A stretch of 63,706 nucleotides of DNA, taken from contig DASPXV010000245.1 of NCBI GenBank assembly GCA_035637115.1, positions 1-63,706 on the forward strand, given 5' to 3'. The notes under the pieces are model-generated. The model made no database searches and was not told the DNA's origin. It worked only from the letters and a program-made list of their open reading frames with translations. Source of the DNA: JAICSD01 sp035637115. Lineage in GTDB: Bacteria; Acidobacteriota; Vicinamibacteria; Vicinamibacterales; 2-12-FULL-66-21. Below, in pieces: positions 31,760 to 40,491 of this stretch (position 1 is the first letter of the stretch; the number at the start of each line of letters is the position of its first letter). A program made the translations under genes and the position numbers.

Positions 31760-33526
31760 ATGCCAACGACAGTAACGGCGGCGAGAGGCGGGGCGTGGTT
31801 GATCGAAGATGCGCCGGGCGACGGCGTGTTCACGCGCGAGCGCCTGAACGACGAGCAGCGGATGATCGGACAGACGGCGCAGGAATTCATCGACAAGGAA
31901 GTCGTCCCCGAGATCGACCGCCTCGAGTCGAAGGACTGGGCGTTAGCGCGCACGCTGGTGCAGCGCGGCGGGGAGCTCGGACTGCTCGCGACGGACGTGC
32001 CGGAGGAATACGGCGGACTGGACCTCGATAAGGTTTCCTCCGTCGTGGTCGGCGAGGCCGTTGGCCGATGCGCGTCATATGCGACGACGTTCGGCGCGCA
32101 GACGGGGCTCGCGATAACGCCGATCCTCTGCTTCGGGACCGAGGAGCAGAGACAGAAGTACCTGCCCAAGCTTGTCTCCGGAGAAATGGTCGGCGCGTAC
32201 GCGCTCAGCGAATCGGGTTCCGGTTCCGACGCGCTCGGCGCGCGCGCGAAGGCGACGCGCCAGGCGGATGGAAGCTTCGTCCTCAGCGGCGAGAAGATGT
32301 GGATCACGAACGGCGGCTTCGCCGACATCTTCATCGTGTTCGCGAAAGTCGACGGTGAGGCCTTTAGCGCGTTCATCGTGGAGCGCGGGTTTCCGGGCGT
32401 CAGCAGCGGCAAGGAAGAGCACAAGCTCGGGCTGCTCGGGTCTTCGACGACGCCACTGATCCTGCAGGATGCGAAAGTTCCGGCTGCGAACCTGCTCGGC
32501 GAGATTGGCAAAGGGCACAAGATCGCGTTCAACACGCTCAACTACGGACGGCTGAAGCTCGGCGCGATGTGCGCCGGCGGCGCGCGGCTCGCCATCGAGG
32601 AATCGGCGCGCTACGCCGGGCACCGGAAGCAGTTCGGCAAGGCGATCGCATCGTTCGGCGCGATCAAGCACAAGCTTGGCGAAATGACGGCGCGTCAGTA
32701 CGCGGTCGAAGCGATGCTGTATCGGACCGCCGGACTGATCGACGGGATGCTGCAGAGTGGTCATCGCCCGCACGAAGTGCTCGCGTCGCTGGAAGAATTC
32801 GCGATCGAAGCGTCCATTCTGAAGGTCGCGAGCAGCGAGACCGTGGACTTCATCCTCGACGAAAACGTGCAGATCCACGGCGGCAACGGCTTCGTGCGCG
32901 ATTACCCGGCGGAGCGGCACTATCGCGACGCGCGCGTGAACCGCATCTTCGAGGGCACGAACGAGATCAATCGTCTGCTGATTCCGGGCATGCTCGCGCG
33001 CCGCGCGCTCAAGGGAGGGTTGCCGCTCATCCCTGCCGCGAAGCGTTTGATGGACGAGATCATGGCGCCGCCGTCGATGGAGGCGTCCGGCGACGCGCCG
33101 CTCGACGCGGAACGCCGCGCCGTGGCCGCCATGAAGAAGGTGGCGCTGATGATCCTCGGCACCGCAATGCAGACGTACGGCGAGAAGATGGCGGACGAGC
33201 AGGAGGTACTTGTCGCGGCCGCGGACATCATCATCGACGTGTACGCCGCCGAGAGCTCGCTGCTGCGCGCGGCGCAGGACGGCGGTCCACTCCACGAGGC
33301 GGCTGCGCGCGTCTACATCAACGACGCGGCACTCCGAGTGGAAGCCTCCAAAGACCGCGCTTGCCGCGATGAGCGACGGCGACACGCTGCGCACGCTGCT
33401 CGCCGCGCTGCGCCGGGTGCTGAAGGTGACGCCGGTAAACACCGTCGCCCTGCGCCGTCAGCTCGCGGATGTGACGGTGGAGCGGCGGACGTACATCTTT
33501 TAGCTGGATCTAACTTTCAGAGCTGA
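31760..33526 (+). CDS. fadE: Acyl-CoA dehydrogenase (FadE-type), 3' end apparently frameshifted
   Basis: About 588 residues as read. Acyl-CoA dehydrogenase with segments YALSESGSGSDA (FAD/substrate), FSGEKMWITN-like LSGEKMWITNGG, RKQFGKAIASFGAIKHK, and the catalytic region QIHGGNGFVRDYPAERHYRD..IFEGTNEINR. A C-terminal extension is typical of the Bacillus FadE type. Near 33350-33352 (AAA) the frame becomes Arg-rich nonsense. Another frame continues as KTALAAMSDGDTLRTLL...VALRRQLAD and stops at 33503, which looks like the true family C-terminus. One A too many, or a real frameshift, is implied. ATG 31760 is preferred because upstream codons lie in the heptamer array. Confidence 0.88.
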   Translation: MPTTVTAARGGAWLIEDAPGDGVFTRERLNDEQRMIGQTAQEFIDKEVVPEIDRLESKDWALARTLVQRGGELGLLATDVPEEYGGLDLDKVSSVVVGEAVGRCASYATTFGAQTGLAITPILCFGTEEQRQKYLPKLVSGEMVGAYALSESGSGSDALGARAKATRQADGSFVLSGEKMWITNGGFADIFIVFAKVDGEAFSAFIVERGFPGVSSGKEEHKLGLLGSSTTPLILQDAKVPAANLLGEIGKGHKIAFNTLNYGRLKLGAMCAGGARLAIEESARYAGHRKQFGKAIASFGAIKHKLGEMTARQYAVEAMLYRTAGLIDGMLQSGHRPHEVLASLEEFAIEASILKVASSETVDFILDENVQIHGGNGFVRDYPAERHYRDARVNRIFEGTNEINRLLIPGMLARRALKGGLPLIPAAKRLMDEIMAPPSMEASGDAPLDAERRAVAAMKKVALMILGTAMQTYGEKMADEQEVLVAAADIIIDVYAAESSLLRAAQDGGPLHEAAARVYINDAALRVEASKDRACRDERRRHAAHAARRAAPGAEGDAGKHRRPAPSARGCDGGAADVHLLAGSNFQS

Positions 33527-36500
33527 GTGGCTTCCGCCTTCAGGCGGAAGGATTTCCGCCGGGCGCGCCAGAACACCTTGGCGCGCTCGAGGCCTTCCTC
33601 GGCGAGCGAGTAGCTCACCGGGACGAGCAGGAGCGTCAGGAAGAGGCAGAGCGTCTGCCCGCCGACGATCGTGACCGCGATGTCGGCGCGCTGCGCGGCG
33701 CCGGCGCCCACGCCCAGCGCGGTCGGAACCAGTCCCGCAACGATCGCGGCCGTCGTCATCAGGATCGGCCGCAGCCGCGTCTCGGACGCCTGGATCAGCG
33801 CTGCCCGCAGCGGCATTCCCTGCCGCCGCAGCACGTTCGTATAGTCAACCTGCAGGATCGAATTCTTCTTCACGATCCCGAGCAGCAGCAGCACGCCGAG
33901 CGCGGACCACAGGTTCAGCACGCGTCCGGTCATCCACAGCGTCAGCAGCGCGAACGGCACCGACAGCGGCAGCACCGTCATGATCACCAGCGGCTGCACG
34001 AAGCTCTCGAACTGCATCGCGAGGACGATGTAGATGAATATGCTCGCCAGAGCAAGCGCCAGGATCATGTTATTGGTCGTTTCGTCGAGCAGCTTCGACT
34101 GGCCGCTGAACCTGAACGCGTAGCCGGGCGGCAGGTTGAGCGCGCGGGCGCGCGTCCCGATCGTTTTGAGCGTCTGGTCGAGCGGCTGTCCAGGTTTGAT
34201 GTCGGCGAAGATCGCCATCGAGAACTGCCGGTTGAAACGCTGGATGATCGTGGGGCCGAACCCGCGTTCGATCGCGGCAACGTTGTCCACCCGCACCGGC
34301 TCTCCGCGTCCGGAGGGCACCATCAGCCCTCCGATAGCCTGCATGTCGGCGCGCTGATCTTCGCGCACCCGAATGGTGACGGGATACCGCTCCCCTTTTT
34401 CGCGGTAGCTCGAAATTTCGTCCTCGCCGCTGACCATCAGCCGCAGCGCACGCGCCAAGTCGCTGATGCGCACGCCGAGATCCGCCGCGCGCTGCCGATC
34501 GACGGCGACGCGCAGCTCCGGGTTCGACAGGTTCACGGCCGCCTTCGAGTCGCTGATCGCCGGCATCGCCTGCACGTCCTTGAGGAGCACGAGCGCGTAG
34601 CTGGAAAGCTGGCGCAGATCCGGTCCCGTGAGGTTCACCTGAATCGGATATGACCCCGTTTCCCCGCCGCCGATGGGCGTCCGCATCACGATCGTCGGCT
34701 TGAACGCCGGATGCGCCGTCATCAGCTGCCGCACGTCCGCCGCGACCTCTTCCTGCGAGCGCTTGCGATCGCCGAGGGGCTTCAACGTGATCAGGAGGTG
34801 TGAGTGGTTGACGCGCTCGAAAATCGTCGGCATGACGTGGGCGATGCCGTCGATGGCGAGCAACTGCGGAGTCAGACCGAGGACCGTCTTCTCCGTACCC
34901 TGCAGCGACGTGCCTTCGGGCGTATCGATGACGAGCTGAAATTCCCCCATGTCCTCGTTCGGCAGGAAAGAACGGCCGATCATCCGGCTCAGGACGAAGC
35001 TTGACGCAAATACAAGCACGCTCACCGCGACCACCATGGCGCGATGGTCGAGCGCCCAGTTGAGCGAGCGCCGATATCCCGCGTCGATCCTCCCGAAAAA
35101 ACCCTCGCCATGACGATGGATGCGCCCGTCGGTTCGCACGACGCGCGCGCTCAGCATCGGCGTGAACGTCAGGCTGACGAGGAGCGACACCATCACCGCG
35201 AACGCCATCGTGAACCCGAACGGGTAGATGAAGCGCTGCGTGTAGCCGGTCATGAACGCCACCGGCAGGAAGATGACGACGAGCGACACCGAAGTCGCCA
35301 CGACGGCCAGTGTGACTTCCTTGGTGCCGTTGATCGCGGCCTGGAACGCGCGGGCACCTTCCTCCTCCATGTGCCGGAAGATGTTCTCGAGCACGACGAT
35401 CGCATCGTCGATCACGATGCCGACGGCGAGCGTCAGCGCCAGCAGCGTCATGCTGTTCAGCGTGAACCCGGCGGCCCGGATCAGCGCGAAGCTCGCGATG
35501 ATTGATGCGGGGATCGCCAGCGAGGCAACCAAGACTACGCGGATGTTGCGGATGAACAGCATGATCACGACGCTCGCGAGCAGGCTGCCGAGCAGCAGGT
35601 GTTCCTCGAGCGAGGCGATCGAGGCGCGGATGAATTGCGAGTCATCGCGCGTCACGGTGACCTTCACCTCCGGCGGAAGCGCGCGGCGCACCTGATCGAG
35701 CTTCGCGCGCACCGCTTCGACGACCTGGACCGTGTTCTGTCCGGACTGTCGCCGCACGTCCATGACGAGCGTGCGCTGACCGTCGAAGAAAGCTGCAGTG
35801 CGGGCCTCACGCGTCGTGTCCTCGACCGTCGCCACGTCGCGAACGCGAACAGGCGTCGCGCCGGCATTCGCCACGACAATGTTGTTGAACTGTTCGGTCG
35901 ATTCGATGCGCCCCAGCGTGCGCAGCGAGAGCTCGGCGTCACCCTGCGGAATGTAGCCGCCGGGGACCTCGACGTTCTCCGACACGATCGCATCGCGGAG
36001 CCTGTCGACGGTCAGGCCGTGCGCGTTCAGCTTTCCGACGTCGAGCACGACGTGGATTTCGCGCGCCTGGCCGCCCGAGATGGTGACCTCGCCGACGCCG
36101 TCCACGGTTTCGATCGCGCGGCGGATCTGCTTGTCCGCGATCTCGGTGAGCGCCTGCAGCGGCAGCGATCCGGAGAGCGCGAAGCTGACCACAGGATCCG
36201 CGTCGGGATCCACTTTCGTGATGATCGGCGGCTGCACTTCCGGCGGCAGGTCGCGGATCGCCTGCGCGACTTTCTCGCGCACATCCTGCGCTGCGTCGTT
36301 GATGTCGCGGTCGAGGACGAACTTCAGCGTGATGCGCGCGTTCCCCTCGCGGATCAGCGCGTTCATCTCGTCGATGCCGGAAATGCTGCTGAGCGACTGC
36401 TCGGTCGGTTCGACGACTGCGCTATTCAGCTCATCAGGGCTCGCGCCCGGCAGGCTGATCGAGACCTGGATAACCGCCGGATCCGCTTTCGGCAGCAGGT

Positions 36501-36603
36501 CAACGCTCAAGTCGCGGAACGAGAAGATACCCGTGACCACGAACAGCGCAACGAGCATCGTCGTGAAGACGGGGCGCTTTACACAGAACTCTGCGATAGA
36601 CAT
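33517..36603 (-). CDS. RND-family efflux transporter, inner-membrane subunit
   Basis: 1028 residues, 12 predicted membrane helices and two large periplasmic loops, as in AcrB/MexB (HAE1) pumps. Recognisable segments are SVDLLPKADPAVIQVS, GIVIDDAIVVLENIFRH (proton-relay Asp pair) and ARVVRTDGRIH. ATG 36603 is preferred to the adjacent GTG. It follows the adaptor gene on the same strand after an 84-bp heptamer-repeat spacer. The last 11 residues (SFRLKAEATQL) come from a REP element and are not part of the family. An outer-membrane channel gene is not adjacent. Substrates cannot be read. Confidence 0.93.
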   Translation of the reverse strand: MSIAEFCVKRPVFTTMLVALFVVTGIFSFRDLSVDLLPKADPAVIQVSISLPGASPDELNSAVVEPTEQSLSSISGIDEMNALIREGNARITLKFVLDRDINDAAQDVREKVAQAIRDLPPEVQPPIITKVDPDADPVVSFALSGSLPLQALTEIADKQIRRAIETVDGVGEVTISGGQAREIHVVLDVGKLNAHGLTVDRLRDAIVSENVEVPGGYIPQGDAELSLRTLGRIESTEQFNNIVVANAGATPVRVRDVATVEDTTREARTAAFFDGQRTLVMDVRRQSGQNTVQVVEAVRAKLDQVRRALPPEVKVTVTRDDSQFIRASIASLEEHLLLGSLLASVVIMLFIRNIRVVLVASLAIPASIIASFALIRAAGFTLNSMTLLALTLAVGIVIDDAIVVLENIFRHMEEEGARAFQAAINGTKEVTLAVVATSVSLVVIFLPVAFMTGYTQRFIYPFGFTMAFAVMVSLLVSLTFTPMLSARVVRTDGRIHRHGEGFFGRIDAGYRRSLNWALDHRAMVVAVSVLVFASSFVLSRMIGRSFLPNEDMGEFQLVIDTPEGTSLQGTEKTVLGLTPQLLAIDGIAHVMPTIFERVNHSHLLITLKPLGDRKRSQEEVAADVRQLMTAHPAFKPTIVMRTPIGGGETGSYPIQVNLTGPDLRQLSSYALVLLKDVQAMPAISDSKAAVNLSNPELRVAVDRQRAADLGVRISDLARALRLMVSGEDEISSYREKGERYPVTIRVREDQRADMQAIGGLMVPSGRGEPVRVDNVAAIERGFGPTIIQRFNRQFSMAIFADIKPGQPLDQTLKTIGTRARALNLPPGYAFRFSGQSKLLDETTNNMILALALASIFIYIVLAMQFESFVQPLVIMTVLPLSVPFALLTLWMTGRVLNLWSALGVLLLLGIVKKNSILQVDYTNVLRRQGMPLRAALIQASETRLRPILMTTAAIVAGLVPTALGVGAGAAQRADIAVTIVGGQTLCLFLTLLLVPVSYSLAEEGLERAKVFWRARRKSFRLKAEATQL
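33531..33550. repeat. REP palindrome CTTCCGCCT-TC-AGGCGGAAG
   Basis: The same palindrome as in 8501-8596, here between convergent genes. It is translated as FRLKAEA at the C-terminus of the RND transporter. Confidence 0.85.
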
Positions 36604-36612
36604 CACTGCTTA

Positions 36613-36708
36613 CCGATGGCCGATGACGGATGACCGATGACCGATGACCGATGACCGATGACCGTTTTACTACTTACCGTTTACCGTTTACCGTTTACCG
36701 TTTACTTT
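36613..36708. repeat. Two 7-mer arrays (CGATGAC and TTACCGT) between adaptor and RND genes
   Basis: About seven CGATGAC-type units followed by four TTACCGT units. The second array encodes the last residues and TAA stop of the adaptor (KVNGKR). Confidence 0.85.
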
Positions 36709-37869
36709 CATACCGTCCGCGAGTTGCTCGACGTCGTTCGCGACGATCGCGGTCCCCGGTTCGAGACCTTTCGCAACCTCGACGCGGTCGCCAAGGCGAT
36801 CGCCGAGCACGATTTCCTTGCCGAGCAGCTGGCCGTTCTGAACGAGGAACACGCGGTTGGTGCCGTAGCGGCTCTGGACCGCCGCCACCGGAATCGTGAC
36901 GGCACGCTCGACGCGGTCCGTGGTGATCTCGACGCGCGCGAACGTGCCGGGCTTCAGCCTGCCGTCGGTGTTCGGGATCTCTCCCTCGATCGCGAACGCG
37001 CGCGACTTCAGGTTCACGGCGGGAGAGATGCGCACGACGCGGCCGGCGAAGACCTGTCCCGGGAATGCGTCCACCTTCACCGTCATTTCACGCCCTGTTT
37101 GAATCCAGGGGGCGAACTTCTCCGGGATTTCCGCGGTGAGCTTCAGCGGCTGGAGACGGACGAGGCGCATCACGGGCGCCTGGGGCTGGACGTACTGCCC
37201 CTGGGCGACGAGCCGCTCCGCGACGTAGCCGTCGAACGGCGCGCGGATCACCGCGTCGCGCAGGTTGCGCTGCGCGAGGCGGAGCGAGGACGACTGCGCC
37301 TCGATGTCCGCGCGAAGCTGCCGCGCCGACGCGAGCGCCTGATCGTGCGCCGCCTTCGCCGTATCGTACCGCGTCTGCGCCGCTTCCAGGTCCGATCGCG
37401 AGACGAGATTCCGCGACGCGAGATTCTTCGCGCGATCCAGTTGCTGCTGCGCCTCGGCGAGCTGCGCCGTCGTGCTCACGACCGACGGCACCTTGTCGAG
37501 GGGCGGGAGTTCAGTGTCGCCGGACGCGCCGTACCGGGCGCGCGCCTGCTCGAGCGCGGCGCGCTGTCCCTCGGCGCGGTATTGCAGCTTCTCCGCATCG
37601 AGCTCGATCAGCGGAGCGCCCGCGGCCACACGATCGCCGAGATCGTGCACGAGGCGGGCGACCCGACCCTCGACTTCGGCACTGACGACGACCTCTTCGC
37701 GGGCGGCGAGTGTGCCAACGACGTCCACCTGGCGGCGTATTTCACGGACCTGCGCGGCGTCCACGGCGACGGCGCGGGCCTTCTGCCCTTCGGCGGCCTG
37801 GACGCCGCGGTCGCGCGAGCAGCCGGCAGCCAGAATACCAAGGAGGAAAACGGAAAGCAGCGCCTTCAT
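36688..37869 (-). CDS. RND efflux periplasmic adaptor (membrane fusion lipoprotein)
   Basis: 393 residues from MKALLSVFLLGILAAGC, a lipoprotein signal with the lipid-bearing Cys at about 17. Next come the biotinyl-lipoyl hybrid halves (GTLAAREEVVVSAEVEGRV and APFDGYVAERLVAQGQYV), the alpha-helical hairpin between them (about 110-200), the beta-barrel domain and the membrane-proximal domain. It links the RND pump to an outer-membrane channel. It is upstream of the pump gene on the same strand. The stop codon is inside a heptamer array, so its end has been set by the repeat. A weak TATATC box lies 7 nt before ATG. Confidence 0.92.
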   Translation of the reverse strand: MKALLSVFLLGILAAGCSRDRGVQAAEGQKARAVAVDAAQVREIRRQVDVVGTLAAREEVVVSAEVEGRVARLVHDLGDRVAAGAPLIELDAEKLQYRAEGQRAALEQARARYGASGDTELPPLDKVPSVVSTTAQLAEAQQQLDRAKNLASRNLVSRSDLEAAQTRYDTAKAAHDQALASARQLRADIEAQSSSLRLAQRNLRDAVIRAPFDGYVAERLVAQGQYVQPQAPVMRLVRLQPLKLTAEIPEKFAPWIQTGREMTVKVDAFPGQVFAGRVVRISPAVNLKSRAFAIEGEIPNTDGRLKPGTFARVEITTDRVERAVTIPVAAVQSRYGTNRVFLVQNGQLLGKEIVLGDRLGDRVEVAKGLEPGTAIVANDVEQLADGMKVNGKR

Positions 37870-37896
37870 GGGAGAAGATATAGATATCACGGTCAT

Positions 37897-38526
37897 ATGA
37901 GGTTCAAGGGGCTCAAGGGGTTCAAAACGTTGAAAGCGTTCGCGACTGTGGTGGTGCTGCTCCTCGTAACCGCGTGCTCCAAGACGCCTCTGCCGTATCC
38001 GGAGCAGATTGCCGCGTGGCATGCGGAGAAGGACCGCTTCATGCGCGAGTCTTCGGATTCGCCGCTGTCGGCGGAGCGCCGCGCGTCGTTTGGCGGACTT
38101 GCGTACTTTCCCGTCGATCCGGCGTATCGCGTGCCCGCGGCGCTGCAGGTAGCGCCCGACAGCCCCGCCGTGGAGATGCCAACGTCGACGGGCCAGCGAC
38201 GCCAGATGAGACGTGTCGGAACGCTGTCGTTCACGTTGAAGGGACAGCCACTCTCGCTCGGCGCGTTCGTCGAAGCGAACGAGGCGGATATGCGCCGCCT
38301 GTTCGTGCCGTTCGGCGACCTGACGAACGGCCTCGAGACATATCAGGGCGGCCGCTACCTGGATCTCGAGCGCACGGCCTCGAACGTCTACGATCTCGAC
38401 TTCAACCGCGCGTACCACCCGTTCTGCTTGTTCAACTCCACCTATGACTGCCCGTATCCTCCGCCGGAGAGCCGGTTGAAGGTTCCGATTCGCGTAGGCG
38501 AAAGGCTTGCAGCGCCGAGACGCTGA
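37897..38526 (+). CDS. DUF1684 lipoprotein
   Basis: 209 residues. The N-terminus MRFKGLKGFKTLKAF, encoded by four 9-bp repeats (37899-37934), supplies the positive end of a signal peptide with lipobox LVTAC. The body matches DUF1684: an N-terminal WHAEKDRFM segment, FPVDPAYRVPA, GLETYQGGRYLDLE, DFNRAYHPFC and the terminal YPPPESRLKVPIRVGE. Function of the family is unknown; most members are secreted or envelope-bound. It diverges from the adaptor gene with only 27 bp between the starts. Confidence 0.85.
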   Translation: MRFKGLKGFKTLKAFATVVVLLLVTACSKTPLPYPEQIAAWHAEKDRFMRESSDSPLSAERRASFGGLAYFPVDPAYRVPAALQVAPDSPAVEMPTSTGQRRQMRRVGTLSFTLKGQPLSLGAFVEANEADMRRLFVPFGDLTNGLETYQGGRYLDLERTASNVYDLDFNRAYHPFCLFNSTYDCPYPPPESRLKVPIRVGERLAAPRR

Positions 38527-38636
38527 CACGAGCCGACGGCACATACTCGAAGGCACGAAGACACAAAGAGCTATCTTTTTTAGCTTCGTGCATTTGTGCC
38601 TTTGTGCCTTCGCGATTAATGCCGTCGGCACGTGTA
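38526..38636. repeat. CACAAAG-type palindromic element
   Basis: A long imperfect inverted repeat: outer arms CCGACGGCA/TGCCGTCGG and inner arms CGAAGGCACGAAGACAC / GTGCCTTTGTGCCTTCG around a T-rich loop. It fills the gap between the DUF1684 and HAD genes and reaches the -10 box of the latter. Confidence 0.75.
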
Positions 38637-38640
38637 GTCT
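38635..38640 (+). promoter_or_regulatory. -10 box, leaderless start of HAD gene
   Basis: TAGTCT ends 6 nt before ATG 38647; the intervening TGGGGG might also act as a weak SD. Confidence 0.5.
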
Positions 38641-38646
38641 TGGGGG

Positions 38647-39312
38647 ATGTCGGTACTAGCCTTGGTTTTCGACTTCGACGGCGTCCTCGCGGACTCCGAG
38701 ATGTTGCACTTGCGCGTCTATAACGACCTGCTCGCGCCGTCGGGGGTGACCATCTCGAAGGAGGATTACTGCGAGAAGTACCTCGGTTTCGACGACGAAG
38801 GCGTGTTCCAGCAGCTCGCGGCGGATCACAAGCTGCTGCTCGGCGACGAAGAGATCGAGATGTTGATTAAGGAGAAGGCAGAGCGATTCGAGGCGCTCGT
38901 GTCAGCGTCGGATGTCCTCTATCCCACCGCGGCCTCGTGCGTACGCCGGCTTGCCGCGGAATGGCCGCTCGCCATCTGCTCGGGTGCGCGCCGCAGCGAG
39001 ATCGAGCTGATGCTCCGCGGTGCGGACCTGATCGATGCCTTCCGCTTTATCGTCGCCACCGGCGACACAGACTACGGCAAGCCGGCGCCCGATCCGTATC
39101 TCAAGGCCGCGGAGCGGCACGGCGTCCCGCCGCAGGCGTGTGTCGCGATCGAAGATTCGCACGCCGGTCTCGACTCGGCGCGGATCGCAGGGATGAAGAC
39201 CATCGCCATTGCCAACACCTATCCTCGTACGACGCTGAGAGCGGACCGGGTAGTTGATTCACTGGACGAGCTGACGCTGGACTTCATAAAGAGGTTGGCC
39301 GATAAACCGTGA
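38647..39312 (+). CDS. HAD-superfamily hydrolase (beta-phosphoglucomutase-like)
   Basis: 221 residues. HAD motif I is VFDFDGVLADSE (nucleophile Asp, acid Asp), motif II the Ser of ICSGARRSE, motif III the Lys of DYGKPAPDPYLKA and motif IV IEDSHAGLDSARIAG. The helical cap between motifs I and II places it in subfamily IA. These enzymes act as sugar-phosphate phosphatases or phosphoglucomutases; the exact substrate is not readable. Confidence 0.9.
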   Translation: MSVLALVFDFDGVLADSEMLHLRVYNDLLAPSGVTISKEDYCEKYLGFDDEGVFQQLAADHKLLLGDEEIEMLIKEKAERFEALVSASDVLYPTAASCVRRLAAEWPLAICSGARRSEIELMLRGADLIDAFRFIVATGDTDYGKPAPDPYLKAAERHGVPPQACVAIEDSHAGLDSARIAGMKTIAIANTYPRTTLRADRVVDSLDELTLDFIKRLADKP

Positions 39313-39325
39313 CGTGCGTCCGCGC

Positions 39326-39331
39326 TACAAT
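39326..39331 (+). promoter_or_regulatory. -10 box, leaderless start of SirB1-like gene
   Basis: TACAAT ends 6 nt before GTG 39338. This selects that GTG over the in-frame GTG at 39314. Confidence 0.55.
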
Positions 39332-39337
39332 TCATCC

Positions 39338-40258
39338 GTGCCCCTTTCCCTCCAGGCGCGTCTTCCGCGAATCACGGAGGACCTGCTCCGCGCGGTGAAC
39401 GAGCCGGGCGATGCGCTCGCGCCCGCCGCGTTCGCGATCGCCGGAGTCGAATACCCCGCGCTCGATCCCGCACCGTACCTGCAGCGCCTGGAGCGGATGG
39501 GCGAAGCGGCCGACGGCCGGATGCAGCGTCATCACGGCGCCACGGCACACGTGCTGATCGCGACGCTGAACGCCTACCTCTTCGAGGAGCTGGGGTTCAG
39601 CGGCAACCGCGAGCACTACGACGATCCGCGCAACAGTTTCCTGAACGAAGTCTTCGATCGGCGCGTCGGAATACCGATCAGCCTCGCGATCGTGTATCTC
39701 GAGATCGGCCGCCGCGCCGGGCTTCGGCTCGAAGGGGTCAACTTCCCGGGGCACTTCCTCGTGCGCGCGCCGGGATCGCTGGTTGGCGCAGACGAGGATC
39801 TGATCATCGATCCGTTTCACTCGGGCGCGCTGCTCTCCGAAGTCGATTGCCGCCACCTGCTGCGCCAGCACGTCGGCGAGGAGGCCGCGTTCGATCGCGC
39901 GCTGCTCGCCACAGCGACACGCCAGCACATCGTCGTGCGCATGCTCGTGAACCTGAAGCGGCTTTACGTCCGCATGAGGTCATTCCCGCAGGCGCGCGCG
40001 ATTGCGGATCTGCTGCTCGCCGTGGACCCATCCGCACTGTCGGAGCTGCGCGATCGAGGACTGCTCGCGTATCACATGGAAGATTTCTCGGCGGCGCTGA
40101 AGGATCTCGAAGCGTACTTGCGCCTGATGCCGCGCGGCGATGCCGTCGATCGCGAAGACATCGACGTGTCGGGCAGCGATGACGAGCCGGCGTCCGAATC
40201 CGCACAGATATGGGAGCACGTGAAGACGCTGCGACGCCGCGTTGCGGGATTCAATTAA
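39338..40258 (+). CDS. SirB1/transglutaminase-like protein with TPR region
   Basis: 306 residues. The SirB1 family core is NSFLNEVFDRRVGIPISLAI followed by GVNFPGHFLVR and LIIDPFHSG. The His in FPGHFLV and the Asp in IIDPF fit the transglutaminase-like triad, but the Cys is replaced (VGIPISLA), as usual in SirB1 proteins. The C-terminal third has TPR-like helices (QARAIADLLLAVDPSALSEL, DFSAALKDLEAYL). Function of the family is not established. GTG 39338 is supported by the -10 box 6 nt upstream. Confidence 0.82.
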   Translation: MPLSLQARLPRITEDLLRAVNEPGDALAPAAFAIAGVEYPALDPAPYLQRLERMGEAADGRMQRHHGATAHVLIATLNAYLFEELGFSGNREHYDDPRNSFLNEVFDRRVGIPISLAIVYLEIGRRAGLRLEGVNFPGHFLVRAPGSLVGADEDLIIDPFHSGALLSEVDCRHLLRQHVGEEAAFDRALLATATRQHIVVRMLVNLKRLYVRMRSFPQARAIADLLLAVDPSALSELRDRGLLAYHMEDFSAALKDLEAYLRLMPRGDAVDREDIDVSGSDDEPASESAQIWEHVKTLRRRVAGFN

Positions 40259-40491
40259 GGTAGGACCCCGCGAGACTTGGATCGTTCAATCCAAGCCGTT
40301 GAATACAATCCCGGATCCGCGCCGGATCCGCAGGGATCGACACCTCGCATAAATCCTTTCCTATAAGAGATTTATCTTTTCGTCACGCCGCCCGTCACGG
40401 GTGTCCGGACAGTGTTCGCGCGTGGCACCCATCCTGCTACTCCACGAACAGCTACCCCTGTTCGTGATTCATCACGGAGGAAGAAGAGACA

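Noticed and set aside
32075..33442. Antisense frame opposite fadE
   Set aside because: Shadow of an evident acyl-CoA dehydrogenase.
36688..38631. Extended 647-codon adaptor
   Set aside because: A lipoprotein signal peptide starts at 37869, and the upstream part is antisense to the DUF1684 gene.
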